A DNA stretch of 64,000 nucleotides from Cesiribacteraceae bacterium YIM B00369 (GCA_017948555.1 JAFMYY010000017.1:1-64000), one strand, 5' to 3'; positions 7,528-17,562 are shown, numbered from the stretch's first letter. Program-made: numbers and translations. Notes: generated from the letters alone by a model not told the origin.

Positions 7528-10500
7528 ATGAATAGAATCGAAAATTCCCCGGAGCCTGTTATTGCTATCAAAGCTGACAGGATACTGGATTGTAATGAAT
7601 CAGCTTTAAGTTTATTTGGTTATGAAAACCAAAAGGAATCTTTTTTGCAGCTTTTGCCTCAGGAGCTGTTAATGGATTTTCAGCCAAACGGAATTGCTGC
7701 TTCCCATACTTTATTATATCTGCTTGACCAGGTTTATGAAGAAGGAATTTGTAAAGAACCGGTAATCTGTAAAAACAGGCAGGGAAGAGGTTTTTATATT
7801 GATCTTCATCTTATAAGCTTTGCGGAGTCCGGTGGAGAAACGCTTATCATAAGTAAGTGGAAGGCATCTGATAATACAGGTAAAGAATTCCTGCCTCATA
7901 AGGACCAGGCGGGAAGTCTGGCCGGAAGGGACTGGCCTGCCATCATCCATACCAACAGGAATGGGAAAATCCTTTTTGCTGATTCCCTGGCCTGTTCAAT
8001 TTTTAATTTTTCAGAGCCTGAAACAGGCTATGGTAAATTTCTGGAAGATATTATAGAACTTCCACAGGAGGTTTCATCCTGCCAGTCAATTTCCGGTCCG
8101 GACCTTCCTGAGTCAGGAAGGCCTCAGGAAACTTTTGTTTTCACCAGAGAAAATGAAAAGCTTCCTGCTCTGGTTACCTTTTCCGGTTTTGGCACCGATG
8201 ATCAGGGTTCAGAAATTTTTCAGGTGGAGATACGTCCAAGGGAGCAGGTGAGCCATTTTGCTGAATTTAAGGATAGTCCTTTGCTGGAAATGGAAAGCCT
8301 GAAACAGGAAAACAGGAACCTGAAAAGGGTGCAAAAAAAGTTAAAGAAAACACTTGAAAGGCTGCGGGTTCTGGCTGAGTATTCTCCTGATGCCATTATG
8401 CAGTTAAGCAGAAAGGGCAGGTATCTTTTTGTAAACTCCAGGGTACAGAGCTTGTCTGGCATATCTCCGGAAGCTTTTTTAGGGAAATCAAATGCTGAAA
8501 TTGGATTTCCGGAGGACTTCTGTAAAAAATGTGATGAAATTCTGAAGGAAGTATTTTCTACAGGGAAAAGTCAGAGGATGGAAGTGCTTTTCCCGGGGGG
8601 CAAATGGGTGGATTGGTTTTTGATGCCAGAATTTAACCAGGAAGGAGATGTCAGTACTGTTATTACTACTGCCAGGGATATAACTGAGCAGAAGAAAACC
8701 TGGCTGAAGCTGCAGAAAAGCGAAAGAAAACTGAATGATGCTTTTGAAGTAACTAAACTTTCCAGCTGGTCCTACGATTTCAGGACAGATGAAATCCGTA
8801 CAAATAATAACTTCAATACCCTTATAGGTTTAAATGCTCCGGTAAAAAACAACAGGCTGCCAGCAGCAAAGTTTATTCAGGAATTTGTTCTGAAGGAAGA
8901 TCACGGGAAAATTAAAAATGTGGTTGATGCTGCCATTGCTTCCTGTAGTGAAGATTTTCAGGAAGTTTTAGACTTCAGAGTAAAAACCCCTAAAGGAGAA
9001 ATAGTTCATATTCTGGCCAGTGTACGCCTGGAGATAGGAGAAAATGGCAGAATAGTACGTGGCTATGGAACAACCCAGGATATTACACAGCTGCGCCTGA
9101 CCGAACAGGAGCTGGAAGAATACAGGACCAGCCTTGAACGATTAGTTGAAACCAGAACACAGGAACTAAAAAAGAGTGAGGAAAAACTGGCCGATGCCCT
9201 GCGATTAGCTAATCTGGGTACCTGGGAGTTCGACCCTGTTGTGGAAAGCTTTTTGGTAAGCGAAGAGGTGTTTGAAATAGCCGGTACAACCTCGGAAATT
9301 GAAGGAGGGAACGTAATCGGAGTTTCCCGCATAAAAGAAATTCTTCATCAGGAAGATTATCCCCTTTACCGGGAGTCTGTATTAAGTGCACAGGAAAGTT
9401 CCGATATGGATTATATTGACCATGTGGAACTACGGATTTTCCGCTCAGACGGTGAAATGCGGTATATTTATTTAAGCATTAAAATAAGCCGTTCAGGTAA
9501 ACAGGTAAAGTTTTATGGAACCCTGCAGGATATAACTGAAATCAGGCATGCAGAATTTGAGAAGGAAAGGTTAAATGCAATCATTGAAGCCACTTCCGAT
9601 ATTGTGGCTATCGTTCAGCCGGAAGGGAAAATGACCTACCTGAATAAAGCCGGAAGAGATTTCTTTGGTTTGAAAGAAGAAGAAAACCTGGCCGATAAAA
9701 CTTTTTACGATTTCCAGCCACTCAGGGCATACAGGGCACAGGCGGGGAAAGTATTAAAGAAAGCAGGCAGGCTCGGGACCTGGAGTGGGGAAAGCCAGTA
9801 TGTTCGTTATGATGGAGCGGAGATTCCTGTTTCGCAGGTAGTGGTGGCGCACAAGAATGTGCAGGATCATGTGGAGTGTTATTCCACGATTATCCGGGAT
9901 ATTTCGCAGCAGAAAAAAATTGAGCAGGATCTTATTTTTAAGAATAATGAACTGGACACCTTTGTGTACAGGGCATCCCACGACCTCAGAGGGCCTATTG
10001 CCACCCTCATGGGCCTGTACAACCTGGTGCAGTATGAGGTGAAGGATGAACTGGCGCTGAACCTGTTTGATATGTACAACGGTCAGATTCTCCGGTTGAA
10101 TACTATTATCCTTACCCTCATTGAACTGACTAAAATAAAAGAGCGTGAATTCCAGCCATCAGTTGTGAACTTTAAAAAGACTGTCCGCAATGTTTTTAAC
10201 AAACTACAGGGGATGACCGAAAGCAAAGACATGCTTTTTGAGTATGATATTGAGCCCGTGGAAGGCTATGTGAGTGATGAACATCTGCTCTTCGTTATCC
10301 TCCAGAATATGGTTGAAAATTCAATAAAGTACAAACGCCAGGAGGTAACCTCTTTTGTGCGGGTAGAGGTAAAAAAGATTAAAGACAGCGACCGTATAAT
10401 AATTAAGGTATCGGACAACGGAATCGGGATTGACAGTGCTATTCAAAATAAAATTTACAATATGTTTTTCAGGGGGAATGAACGCTCCAGTGGTTCGGGG

Positions 10501-10617
10501 CTTGGGTTGTATACATTAAAAAACGCAGTGGAAAAGCTGGGAGGAAAGGTGACGCTCTACAGTGTGCTGTATAAAGGAACCACCTTTAAAATTGAGCTTC
10601 CTCCTCTCAGGAAATAA
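7528..10617 (+). CDS. Multi-PAS sensor histidine kinase
   Basis: A 1029-residue soluble kinase with no transmembrane segment or receiver domain. About six PAS-like segments can be followed (near 1-100, 125-235, 285-395, 405-525, 555-675, 680-800); several end in the DIT(E/Q) motif that closes PAS-PAC modules. Coiled-coil stretches lie near 250-285 and 525-550. The HisKA domain has the phospho-acceptor His818 in ASHDLRGP. The ATPase has an N box (NMVENSIKYK), G1 (SDNGIGID) and G2 (GSGLGLYTL). The signal is unknown; several PAS folds suggest sensing of a small molecule or redox state in the cytosol. No response regulator is adjacent, so it is an orphan kinase. Confidence 0.85.
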   Translation: MNRIENSPEPVIAIKADRILDCNESALSLFGYENQKESFLQLLPQELLMDFQPNGIAASHTLLYLLDQVYEEGICKEPVICKNRQGRGFYIDLHLISFAESGGETLIISKWKASDNTGKEFLPHKDQAGSLAGRDWPAIIHTNRNGKILFADSLACSIFNFSEPETGYGKFLEDIIELPQEVSSCQSISGPDLPESGRPQETFVFTRENEKLPALVTFSGFGTDDQGSEIFQVEIRPREQVSHFAEFKDSPLLEMESLKQENRNLKRVQKKLKKTLERLRVLAEYSPDAIMQLSRKGRYLFVNSRVQSLSGISPEAFLGKSNAEIGFPEDFCKKCDEILKEVFSTGKSQRMEVLFPGGKWVDWFLMPEFNQEGDVSTVITTARDITEQKKTWLKLQKSERKLNDAFEVTKLSSWSYDFRTDEIRTNNNFNTLIGLNAPVKNNRLPAAKFIQEFVLKEDHGKIKNVVDAAIASCSEDFQEVLDFRVKTPKGEIVHILASVRLEIGENGRIVRGYGTTQDITQLRLTEQELEEYRTSLERLVETRTQELKKSEEKLADALRLANLGTWEFDPVVESFLVSEEVFEIAGTTSEIEGGNVIGVSRIKEILHQEDYPLYRESVLSAQESSDMDYIDHVELRIFRSDGEMRYIYLSIKISRSGKQVKFYGTLQDITEIRHAEFEKERLNAIIEATSDIVAIVQPEGKMTYLNKAGRDFFGLKEEENLADKTFYDFQPLRAYRAQAGKVLKKAGRLGTWSGESQYVRYDGAEIPVSQVVVAHKNVQDHVECYSTIIRDISQQKKIEQDLIFKNNELDTFVYRASHDLRGPIATLMGLYNLVQYEVKDELALNLFDMYNGQILRLNTIILTLIELTKIKEREFQPSVVNFKKTVRNVFNKLQGMTESKDMLFEYDIEPVEGYVSDEHLLFVILQNMVENSIKYKRQEVTSFVRVEVKKIKDSDRIIIKVSDNGIGIDSAIQNKIYNMFFRGNERSSGSGLGLYTLKNAVEKLGGKVTLYSVLYKGTTFKIELPPLRK

Positions 10618-10638
10618 TGTTTTACGGGAAACAGCCTT

Positions 10639-11340
10639 TTAATTATTAGTTACCCTTTTTTTTATTAAAAAATCTAAAAACTCCCTGAAGCCCTCCTTTG
10701 TGGTAAAAACAGAACGGGCAACCTCCCTGTAATGGGAAAAGCTGACGGAAGGCTTTTTCTTTTCATTAATTTCAGGGGCTGCCGGCTTTACAGGCTCCGG
10801 TTTCGAATCCTTCTTTACCTCAGGCATGGGTGGTCTCCCTTCAAGAGCATCTGCTTTGGCATAATTGTTTTTTGCCTGTTCTTTGTATCCCAGCTTCTCC
10901 TGTATCAGTCCCAGATTGTTGAAGGATACGGCATCTTCAGGATCAAGTTCAACAGCTTTCCGGTAGTCGTTAATGGCTCCGGTAGTGTCTCCTGCCTTGT
11001 CGCGTATAAAAGCACGGCTACTGTAACGATAGGGGTTTTCCGGTTCCATTTCCTGCGCTTTATCCATGTCGGAAAGCGCTTCCTGCAGGGAAGAATTCAA
11101 AAAATAAGCGACTCCCCGTTCGCCATATAAATGAGGATTATCCGGAGCCAGGCTGATTGCCTTGTTCAGCAAATTTACAGCTTCAGGAAAATTACCTGTT
11201 TTAATGTGGCAGGTAGCAGCCCTTGCTAAAGCAGTAATATTTTCCGGATTGCTCTTTATTACTTCGCCGTAAAGTGCCGCAGCCTCCTGAAATTTATTTT
11301 GCCGGAGTAAATTATCTGCCTGTTCAAGTGATTTTTGCAT
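10639..11340 (-). CDS. Tetratricopeptide-repeat protein
   Basis: A 233-residue protein with about five consecutive TPR units (residues 3-165; Pro at the end of each unit in NPEN, APDN, EPEN, DPED). A Pro/Lys-rich linker (about 170-200) leads to a short helical tail. No signal peptide is visible, so it is probably a cytosolic scaffold. It converges with the PAS kinase, whose stop is only 21 bp away. No partner can be named. Confidence 0.75.
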   Translation of the reverse strand: MQKSLEQADNLLRQNKFQEAAALYGEVIKSNPENITALARAATCHIKTGNFPEAVNLLNKAISLAPDNPHLYGERGVAYFLNSSLQEALSDMDKAQEMEPENPYRYSSRAFIRDKAGDTTGAINDYRKAVELDPEDAVSFNNLGLIQEKLGYKEQAKNNYAKADALEGRPPMPEVKKDSKPEPVKPAAPEINEKKKPSVSFSHYREVARSVFTTKEGFREFLDFLIKKRVTNN

Positions 11341-11357
11341 TCTCCTGTTTTTTTCTG

Positions 11358-11385
11358 CAAAGGTAGTTAATCTGCCTTAAAACAA
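11358..11385 (-). promoter_or_regulatory. Candidate promoter of the TPR gene
   Basis: On the minus strand a TTG (11383-11385) is followed 17 bp later by TACCTTTG (11358-11365), a match to the Bacteroidetes -7 consensus. It lies 18 bp upstream of the start codon. Confidence 0.45.
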
Positions 11386-11547
11386 TGCAGAATATGAGTA
11401 AAACAAGCAGCAGCAGGGGGTTAGGTAAGTAATCCTGAAAACCTGATGATTATTTTTCACGGGCAAAGTAAATTCTTCAGGTAGAAAATTATAGGTAAAC
11501 CGTTTACTTTTCGGCCTCACATGGCATTAACATACTAAAAAGAAGGT

Positions 11548-11790
11548 ATGGGTATATTTGATTACATAGCAACGGTTAATTTCAGCAAAGAGCAATTTGA
11601 TGGATTGATTGACGTGGATGGAAGACTTGATGCTGTAACCAGACAGCACTTTTGGGAGGAATATCTGACCGGAAGTCAGCAGAACCTTATTATATTTTAC
11701 CGGTCCCTGAATGGGGAGCCTATTCCTGAATATCTGAAACAGTCCATGAACCATTTTTTCTATTTAAAAGCTTTGGAGTTTATTAAATAG
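11548..11790 (+). CDS. Small hypothetical protein (80 aa)
   Basis: The family is not recognised. The protein has balanced composition, starting MGIFDYIATVNFSKEQFDGL, with mixed helix-forming segments and no signal peptide or cysteine. An aagaagg ribosome site lies just before the ATG, which supports translation. It stands alone, 207 bp from the divergent TPR gene. The antisense frame over the same bases reads less like a protein and was not annotated. Confidence 0.5.
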   Translation: MGIFDYIATVNFSKEQFDGLIDVDGRLDAVTRQHFWEEYLTGSQQNLIIFYRSLNGEPIPEYLKQSMNHFFYLKALEFIK

Positions 11791-11916
11791 TCATCTGGTT
11801 GCGGGCTACAGCCGGTTAAATTTGCTTGCAAATGAACTCCGGGAGGTACATTGCATTTGCTGAAGTACCGGTAAGTTTTCCTGAAAGGGAATAAAAATGA
11901 TGCTCCTTCCCTGGAA

Positions 11917-12168
11917 TCAATTTAAGGTAATAAGTAAAAGATCCATAGTGCCAAACCTGGTAAATGGTGTGTTTTTCGTAAGCTGGTCAACTTTCCTTAC
12001 TTCCTCTTCATTAATCTGGTGAAAATAATCCACCATTCTTTTAGGGTCCTTGCCGATCAGAAAATGTTGTTCAGTGGTTACCTTGGTCAATTCAATTACC
12101 CTGTTTGGATTCTTTATGCTAGCAATCCAGATAAAAGGTTCATCTATTATAATGATATCTGATGACAT
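11917..12168 (-). CDS. Small hypothetical protein (83 aa)
   Basis: The family is not recognised. It begins MSSDIIIIDEPFIWIASIKN and has a plausible soluble composition with charged and hydrophobic alternation and no export signal. It converges with the small gene at 11548-11790 and lies upstream of, and divergent from, the next PAS kinase. The coding call rests on length and composition only. Confidence 0.45.
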   Translation of the reverse strand: MSSDIIIIDEPFIWIASIKNPNRVIELTKVTTEQHFLIGKDPKRMVDYFHQINEEEVRKVDQLTKNTPFTRFGTMDLLLITLN

Positions 12169-12570
12169 ATAATTAGGGTTAGGAAACTTTTCGGTTTCGG
12201 TTTTTATAAATATAGACCTACCTGCCGACTTTAGGAAATTAATTGCATAAAGAAAAAAACAATATACAGCAAATGCTTATATATTCAGTTTCCTGTGTAT
12301 TGATTGTCTTAACACCCTGAAAGAATGAGTCTGTATATCAGGAGGGGGTTTGGAAATTATCTACTGAAGCCGGAGTGGTAAAAAATAAATGGTTACCTTT
12401 CAGGTAAAAATTAAAAAAAAACGCCATTGGCGATAATTGTTGCAACTTTAATGGTAAACACCAGTATTGATTTTTTTAAAGTTTACGTCTCTTTTTAAAC
12501 TACGATTTTACTGCAAAAAGAATTAATAAATTTTATATAGTTCAAACATAGTTTGACTTGTTTTTTTTCA
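12169..12570. other. Intergenic region before the second PAS kinase
   Basis: This 402-bp AT-rich divergent spacer has no recognisable gene or strong hairpin. It must hold the promoter for the kinase at 12571, but no clean consensus was found by eye. Confidence 0.4.
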
Positions 12571-14283
12571 ATGGATCAATTCAAACAATTCAAAAGCAGA
12601 ATAGAATTTAATGAAGCACGATTTGAGGCTATTGCCCAAACAGCTTCAGATGCTATTATTATCTCTGATGAAAACTCTGCCATAGTTTTTGCTAACAGGA
12701 AGGCTTACCTGACCTTTGGGTATTCTGAAGGTTCTTTATCAGGTTCCGATCTTGGGATTTTGATGCCGGAAAAATACAGGCAGGGCCACAGGAATGGGGT
12801 CCATCGGTTTATTTCCACTGGCAGTCCAAAAATCATTGGCCACACTGTTGAAATAGAAGGTTTACGTAAAGATGGCACAATATTTCCGCTGGAACTTTCA
12901 TTGTCGGCCTGGAAGGAAGAGGGGAAATATTTCTTCTCCGGAATTATAAGGGATATAACGGAAAGGAAACAAGCCTTTAAGGAAAAGGAAGAGGCAAATC
13001 TAAATCTTCAGATAAAGCAGAAGGAGTTAAAATCAGCTAATGAAGAATTGAAATCTGCAGAAGAAAAACTTCGCACCATTAACGATGATCTTGAACATCG
13101 GGTAGAAAACAGGACAAGAGAACTGGCAGAAAGTGAAAGAAAGTTAAAGAAAAGTGAAGAACAGCTTCGTTTAATAACAGATGCAGTACCTGTTCTGATT
13201 TCTTATTTAAAGAGGGACTACACCTACGGTTTTGTTAATAAAGCCTATGAAAAACTATTTCGTGTAAAGAGTAATGAAATAATTGGAAAGCCTGTGTATG
13301 AGGTTATTGGTGAGAAAGCGTTTAATAACGTAAAACCACTGTTAGACAGGGTGTTTGAAGGTGAATTTGTGAAATCAGAAGCTCTGCAGGATTATGGAGA
13401 AGCAGGAAAGAAATGGATGAGTTTTTCCTTAATTCCTCATGTTGTGCAAAATGTAGTTGTGGGTGCTTTTGCTCTGACAGAAGATATCACACGATTTAAA
13501 GTTATTCACCAGGAACAGGAAGAACTCCTTGCCACAATCCGGGAAGCTAATAAAGAAAAGGAGGAAGCACTACAGCAGTTAAAAAGGAAGAATGATGAAT
13601 TGGAAAGAATAAACATCGATTTAGATAATTTCATTTATACTGCTTCACATGATTTGAAGTCTCCTGTTTCAAATATGGAAGGCCTGATGTCTCTTTTAAG
13701 GAAAACAGTTTACGAAAAGGTTGAGCCAAAAGAGAGGAAGATACTTGAAATGGTAGAGACCTCTGTTTCCAAGCTTCAAAAGACCATTAGTGACTTAGTT
13801 GAAATTACCAGGGTTCAAAAGGAGCTGGAAGAGGAAGTGAAGGAACCTTTGCGTATAAAAGAGGTGGCCGGTGAAGTGAAAGAGGATATATACAGTCTGA
13901 TTCAGCAAAGTAATGTCACCCTGACAGAGGATTATGAAGCAGAGGAGATTGTCTGTAAAAAGAGTAGCCTTAGAAGTATCTTATACAACCTTTTATCAAA
14001 TGCCATTAAGTACCGGAGGCTGGATATACCTGCTAAGGTAGAGTTAAAAACCTATAGAAAAGACGATTTTACTGTTCTTTCAGTTAAGGATAATGGGCTA
14101 GGGCTAAGACCTGACCAACAGAAGAAACTTTTTAATCTTTTTACCCGCCTTCATAAAAACGTTAAAGGTACAGGTGTAGGGCTATTCCTGGTTAAAAGAA
14201 TAGTTGACAATAGCGGAGGTAAAATAGAGGTGGAAAGTGAGGAAGGGAAGGGAACCACTTTTTACATTTATCTGAAAAGCTAA
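12571..14283 (+). CDS. PAS domain sensor histidine kinase
   Basis: A 570-residue soluble kinase. The ATG at 12571 (MDQFKQF) is preferred over an in-frame TTG 18 bp upstream. PAS 1 spans about 18-130 (ends IIRDITERK), a long coiled coil 130-200 and PAS 2 about 200-320 (ends LTEDITRFK). A second coiled coil leads to the HisKA domain with His360 in ASHDLKSP and an ATPase with NLLSNAIKYR, VKDNGLGL and GTGVGLFLV. The H-box resembles that of the kinase at 7528, so the two are probably paralogues. There is no transmembrane segment and no adjacent response regulator. The input signal is unknown. Confidence 0.85.
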   Translation: MDQFKQFKSRIEFNEARFEAIAQTASDAIIISDENSAIVFANRKAYLTFGYSEGSLSGSDLGILMPEKYRQGHRNGVHRFISTGSPKIIGHTVEIEGLRKDGTIFPLELSLSAWKEEGKYFFSGIIRDITERKQAFKEKEEANLNLQIKQKELKSANEELKSAEEKLRTINDDLEHRVENRTRELAESERKLKKSEEQLRLITDAVPVLISYLKRDYTYGFVNKAYEKLFRVKSNEIIGKPVYEVIGEKAFNNVKPLLDRVFEGEFVKSEALQDYGEAGKKWMSFSLIPHVVQNVVVGAFALTEDITRFKVIHQEQEELLATIREANKEKEEALQQLKRKNDELERINIDLDNFIYTASHDLKSPVSNMEGLMSLLRKTVYEKVEPKERKILEMVETSVSKLQKTISDLVEITRVQKELEEEVKEPLRIKEVAGEVKEDIYSLIQQSNVTLTEDYEAEEIVCKKSSLRSILYNLLSNAIKYRRLDIPAKVELKTYRKDDFTVLSVKDNGLGLRPDQQKKLFNLFTRLHKNVKGTGVGLFLVKRIVDNSGGKIEVESEEGKGTTFYIYLKS

Positions 14284-14571
14284 CTTTATTACTTTTTCGT
14301 ATAATTCCTCAAAATATCAAGGCAATAGTTTTCGGAAGGCGAAGGAGGTGCTGGTTAAGAATGGTTTTGTATTAACCATTCAAATAGCCGGTAAGATTCC
14401 GCTGGAAAGGCCCTTTTTGAAACAGAGGATGTAAATTGTTAAAATTAAAAGATTCTTTTTATCTTCAACAAATTTATACCGGGGGGAGGTTACAAACAGG
14501 ATGTTTTATATTTTTACACTTTCTTGTCCGGCACAATTAGCCATATCTTCAATAAATAAATTGTTATCTGT

Positions 14572-15375
14572 ATGTCTGCAATTAAAAGGAATAACGTAAG
14601 GGTTTCAGGTAAAGGTAATCAACCTATTATGTTTGCTCACGGGTATGGATGTGACCAGAATATGTGGAGATTTATATATCCTGCCTTCGAAGATAATTAT
14701 AAAATAGTCCTATTTGATCATGTTGGTGCAGGGAATTCTGACGAGACTGCTTACTCAACAGCAAAGTATAATTCCCTGGATGGGTACGTATCTGACATTC
14801 TTGAAATTTGCACGGAATTAGGTTTACAGGATGTGATATTTGTTGGGCACTCTGTAAGTGCCATAATGGGAGTGCTTGCGGCCGGAAGGGAGCCAGAAAG
14901 GTTTCAGAATCTGATTTTAATTGGCCCTTCTCCAAGGTATATAAATGGAGATGGTTATATAGGAGGTTTTAATCCGGAAGATATTGAAGGATTAATGGAA
15001 GCCCTTGACAGTAATTATCTCGGGTGGTCAGCAAATATGGCCCCTGTTATAATGGGGAATCCTGACAGACCGGAATTAGGGGAGGAGTTAACTAACAGCT
15101 TTTGCAGGACGAATCCGGAAATTGCAAAACAGTTTGCCAGGGTAACCTTTTTATCGGATAACAGGAAAGATCTTGCTGTGGTAGAAACACCTTCTTTGAT
15201 TCTGCAATGCTCTGAAGATGTTATAGCCCCCAGAGAGGTTGGCGAATATGTGTGCAGGAATTTGAAAAACAGTACCTTCTATTTAATGAAAGCGACAGGT
15301 CATTGCCCAAACCTGAGCGCACCTGAAGAAACCATTCAGGCCATTGAAGATTATCTGGCGGGAGTTTTACTATGA
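14572..15375 (+). CDS. rsbQ: RsbQ/KAI2-like alpha/beta hydrolase
   Basis: A 267-residue alpha/beta hydrolase of the RsbQ/KAI2/D14 group. The catalytic triad is visible as Ser94 (GHSVSA), Asp216 (CSEDVIAP) and His244 (GHCPNLSAP). The oxyanion region HGYGCDQNMW and the GAGNSD segment are typical of RsbQ. In Bacillus, RsbQ is needed by the PAS-containing phosphatase RsbP to sense energy stress; the plant relatives are karrikin and strigolactone receptors (established). Here its stop overlaps the start of a PAS hybrid kinase by four bases (ATGA), so the two are translationally coupled. The inferred role is to make or deliver a ligand for that kinase's PAS domain. No signal peptide is present. Confidence 0.85.
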   Translation: MSAIKRNNVRVSGKGNQPIMFAHGYGCDQNMWRFIYPAFEDNYKIVLFDHVGAGNSDETAYSTAKYNSLDGYVSDILEICTELGLQDVIFVGHSVSAIMGVLAAGREPERFQNLILIGPSPRYINGDGYIGGFNPEDIEGLMEALDSNYLGWSANMAPVIMGNPDRPELGEELTNSFCRTNPEIAKQFARVTFLSDNRKDLAVVETPSLILQCSEDVIAPREVGEYVCRNLKNSTFYLMKATGHCPNLSAPEETIQAIEDYLAGVLL

Positions 15376-17381
15376 GTATAAACAATTATGAAAAAATACC
15401 GGGCGAGTCTGCTGAAGAACTATATGAAAATGCCCCCTGCGGATACCTTTCCTTCGTAGGGGACGGAACTGTTGTGAAAATAAATAAGACCCTCCTTTCG
15501 TGGCTTAACTATGAAAAAGAAGAGGTTTTATTTGTGAAAAAAATTCAAAGCATTTTAAGCATAGGGGGGAGAATATTCTTTGAAACCCATTTTTTTCCTT
15601 TAATAAGAATGCAGGGCTTTGTTAAGGAAATAAATTTTGACCTGGTCAGAAAGGACAAATCTCCTTTACCTGTTCTTTTAAATGTTAATGAAGTTGCCGG
15701 ACCTGAGGGAAACCAAAAGGTGTACAGGGCAACTATTTTTGATATTACCGACCGGAAGAAGTATGAAAAAGAACTCATGGCCGCAAGAAAGAAGGCAGAA
15801 GGTGCTGCCAGTGCTAAAGCAGAGTTTCTTGCAACCATCAGCCATGAAATAAGAACTCCTCTGAATGCCGTAATCGGTATTGCCAATCTTATTCAGAAGA
15901 CCCCCTTAAATGACCAGCAGAAGGAATATGCCCGGATATTAAAACTTTCTTCGGATGGTTTGCTGGGCCTTGTAAATGACATCCTTGATTTTAGTAAAAT
16001 AGAGAAAGGAAAAATAAAGCTTGAAGAAAAATCTTTTGTTTTAAAGGATGTTGTTCATATGGTTGTAAGCACTCTGGCTGTTAAAGCCGGAGAAAAGAAT
16101 ATTGATTTGCAGCTTGATATGGATAGCAACCTTCCTGCGACATTGCTTGGAGATCCGCTCAAACTGAACCAGATTTTAACCAATTTAATAGGGAATGCTA
16201 TCAAGTTCACAAGGGAGGGGTTTGTGAAACTGGTAATTTCACTTTTAGAGAAAGAAGGAAGTAAAGCTTTATTGCAGTTCAGGGTAATTGATACGGGTAT
16301 AGGGATACCTGAAGATAAACTTGAAGCGATTTTTGAAGAATTTTCGCAGGCAAGTTATGAAATTAATTTAGGGTATGGTGGTACAGGACTGGGTTTAACC
16401 ATAAGTCAAAAGCTTCTTCAGTTGCATGGAAGCCACATGGAGGTTGCAAGTGAATCAGGAAAGGGTTCTGAATTCAGTTTTAGTATCAGCTATAAAATCA
16501 GCGGAGAAAAACCAAAAGCTGAAGTTGAAGAAAACCCCGCCATTTACCGGCGGAAACTTGAATCTGCCAAAGTTTTAGTTGTGGATGATACCCCGGTAAA
16601 CATTACTATTATTCTGGAATATTTAAAAGAATGGAATGTAGCCTGTAAATCTGCAGGCAATGGGGTGGAGGCCCTGGAGTTAGTCTCCGGTAATGAATTC
16701 GATCTCATTCTTATGGATTTACAAATGCCTGAAATGAATGGTTATGAAGCCACGGAAGCAATCAGGCGATTAGATTTAACTAAACAACCGGCTATTATTG
16801 CCCTGTCTGCTTCAGCAAGAGGTGATATTTCGGAAAAGCTCAGGATTTCCGGTTTTAATGATTATGTTCCAAAGCCATTTGATCCTGCTGATTTATATAA
16901 AGTATTAATTAGCCATATAGGAAATATTGAAAATGAAGCAAAACAGGACTTTTCTGTTGCGCTATCGCAGGAGGAACCGGAGAGTAAAGAGGGAGACCGG
17001 CTTGCAGAGTTGATTGCAGAGCCGTTTGATTTATCTTATTATGTAAAGGTTACGAAAAAAAAGGAAGCCTCTTTAGAGGAAATACTTTTTAAAACAATAA
17101 AAGCTTTTGAGGAATATAAAGATCAATTTTCTGCTGCCATTGACGAAAAGGATACAGGAAAGCTTGCCGGCCTTGTTCATAAAAGTAAAATGACCATTCA
17201 TTATATTCAGGCAAAGAAGTTAGATAAAGTTGTTCAGGAGGCAAGAGAACTTGTCGACAATGAAGAGAATGATGCGGAATTGATTGAAGAAAAGCTGAAA
17301 GAACTCCAGACTGAATTTCAAGTGGTGATTGAAGGTTTGAAGTCAGTAAGAGTAAATGATTTAATAAGTAAGAGTAATTGA
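15372..17381 (+). CDS. PAS hybrid histidine kinase with receiver and Hpt-like domains
   Basis: A 669-residue cytosolic hybrid kinase. The PAS domain (about 12-130) starts at LYENAPCGYLSF and contains GGRIFFETHFFPLIRMQGFV. From memory, PAS domains of this type are often found next to RsbQ-like hydrolases. HisKA has His158 in SHEIRTPLN. An ATPase domain (about 265-385) carries DTGIGIP and GTGLGLTIS. The receiver has VVDDTPVN and phospho-acceptor Asp449 in LMDLQMPEMNG. A C-terminal Hpt-like helical domain has candidate His603 (VHKSK). A complete His-Asp-His relay is thus in one chain, but no DNA-binding output regulator is adjacent. It overlaps the upstream RsbQ-like gene by four bases. Confidence 0.85.
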   Translation: MSINNYEKIPGESAEELYENAPCGYLSFVGDGTVVKINKTLLSWLNYEKEEVLFVKKIQSILSIGGRIFFETHFFPLIRMQGFVKEINFDLVRKDKSPLPVLLNVNEVAGPEGNQKVYRATIFDITDRKKYEKELMAARKKAEGAASAKAEFLATISHEIRTPLNAVIGIANLIQKTPLNDQQKEYARILKLSSDGLLGLVNDILDFSKIEKGKIKLEEKSFVLKDVVHMVVSTLAVKAGEKNIDLQLDMDSNLPATLLGDPLKLNQILTNLIGNAIKFTREGFVKLVISLLEKEGSKALLQFRVIDTGIGIPEDKLEAIFEEFSQASYEINLGYGGTGLGLTISQKLLQLHGSHMEVASESGKGSEFSFSISYKISGEKPKAEVEENPAIYRRKLESAKVLVVDDTPVNITIILEYLKEWNVACKSAGNGVEALELVSGNEFDLILMDLQMPEMNGYEATEAIRRLDLTKQPAIIALSASARGDISEKLRISGFNDYVPKPFDPADLYKVLISHIGNIENEAKQDFSVALSQEEPESKEGDRLAELIAEPFDLSYYVKVTKKKEASLEEILFKTIKAFEEYKDQFSAAIDEKDTGKLAGLVHKSKMTIHYIQAKKLDKVVQEARELVDNEENDAELIEEKLKELQTEFQVVIEGLKSVRVNDLISKSN

Positions 17382-17562
17382 ATCAGGTAAACCTGACAGA
17401 GAACAGGATGATTTGGAAGGTTTATGGGGGGGTAGAGGTTTTGCCACTTCCAGGCCGATGGAAAAATCAGGAAGGTTGTATTAGCTGAAGTGTTATAATA
17501 TAAAGTAAGTCGGATTCAGCATTCCGGAGTTACAGTATTACACGTATAATTTTTTTATACAA

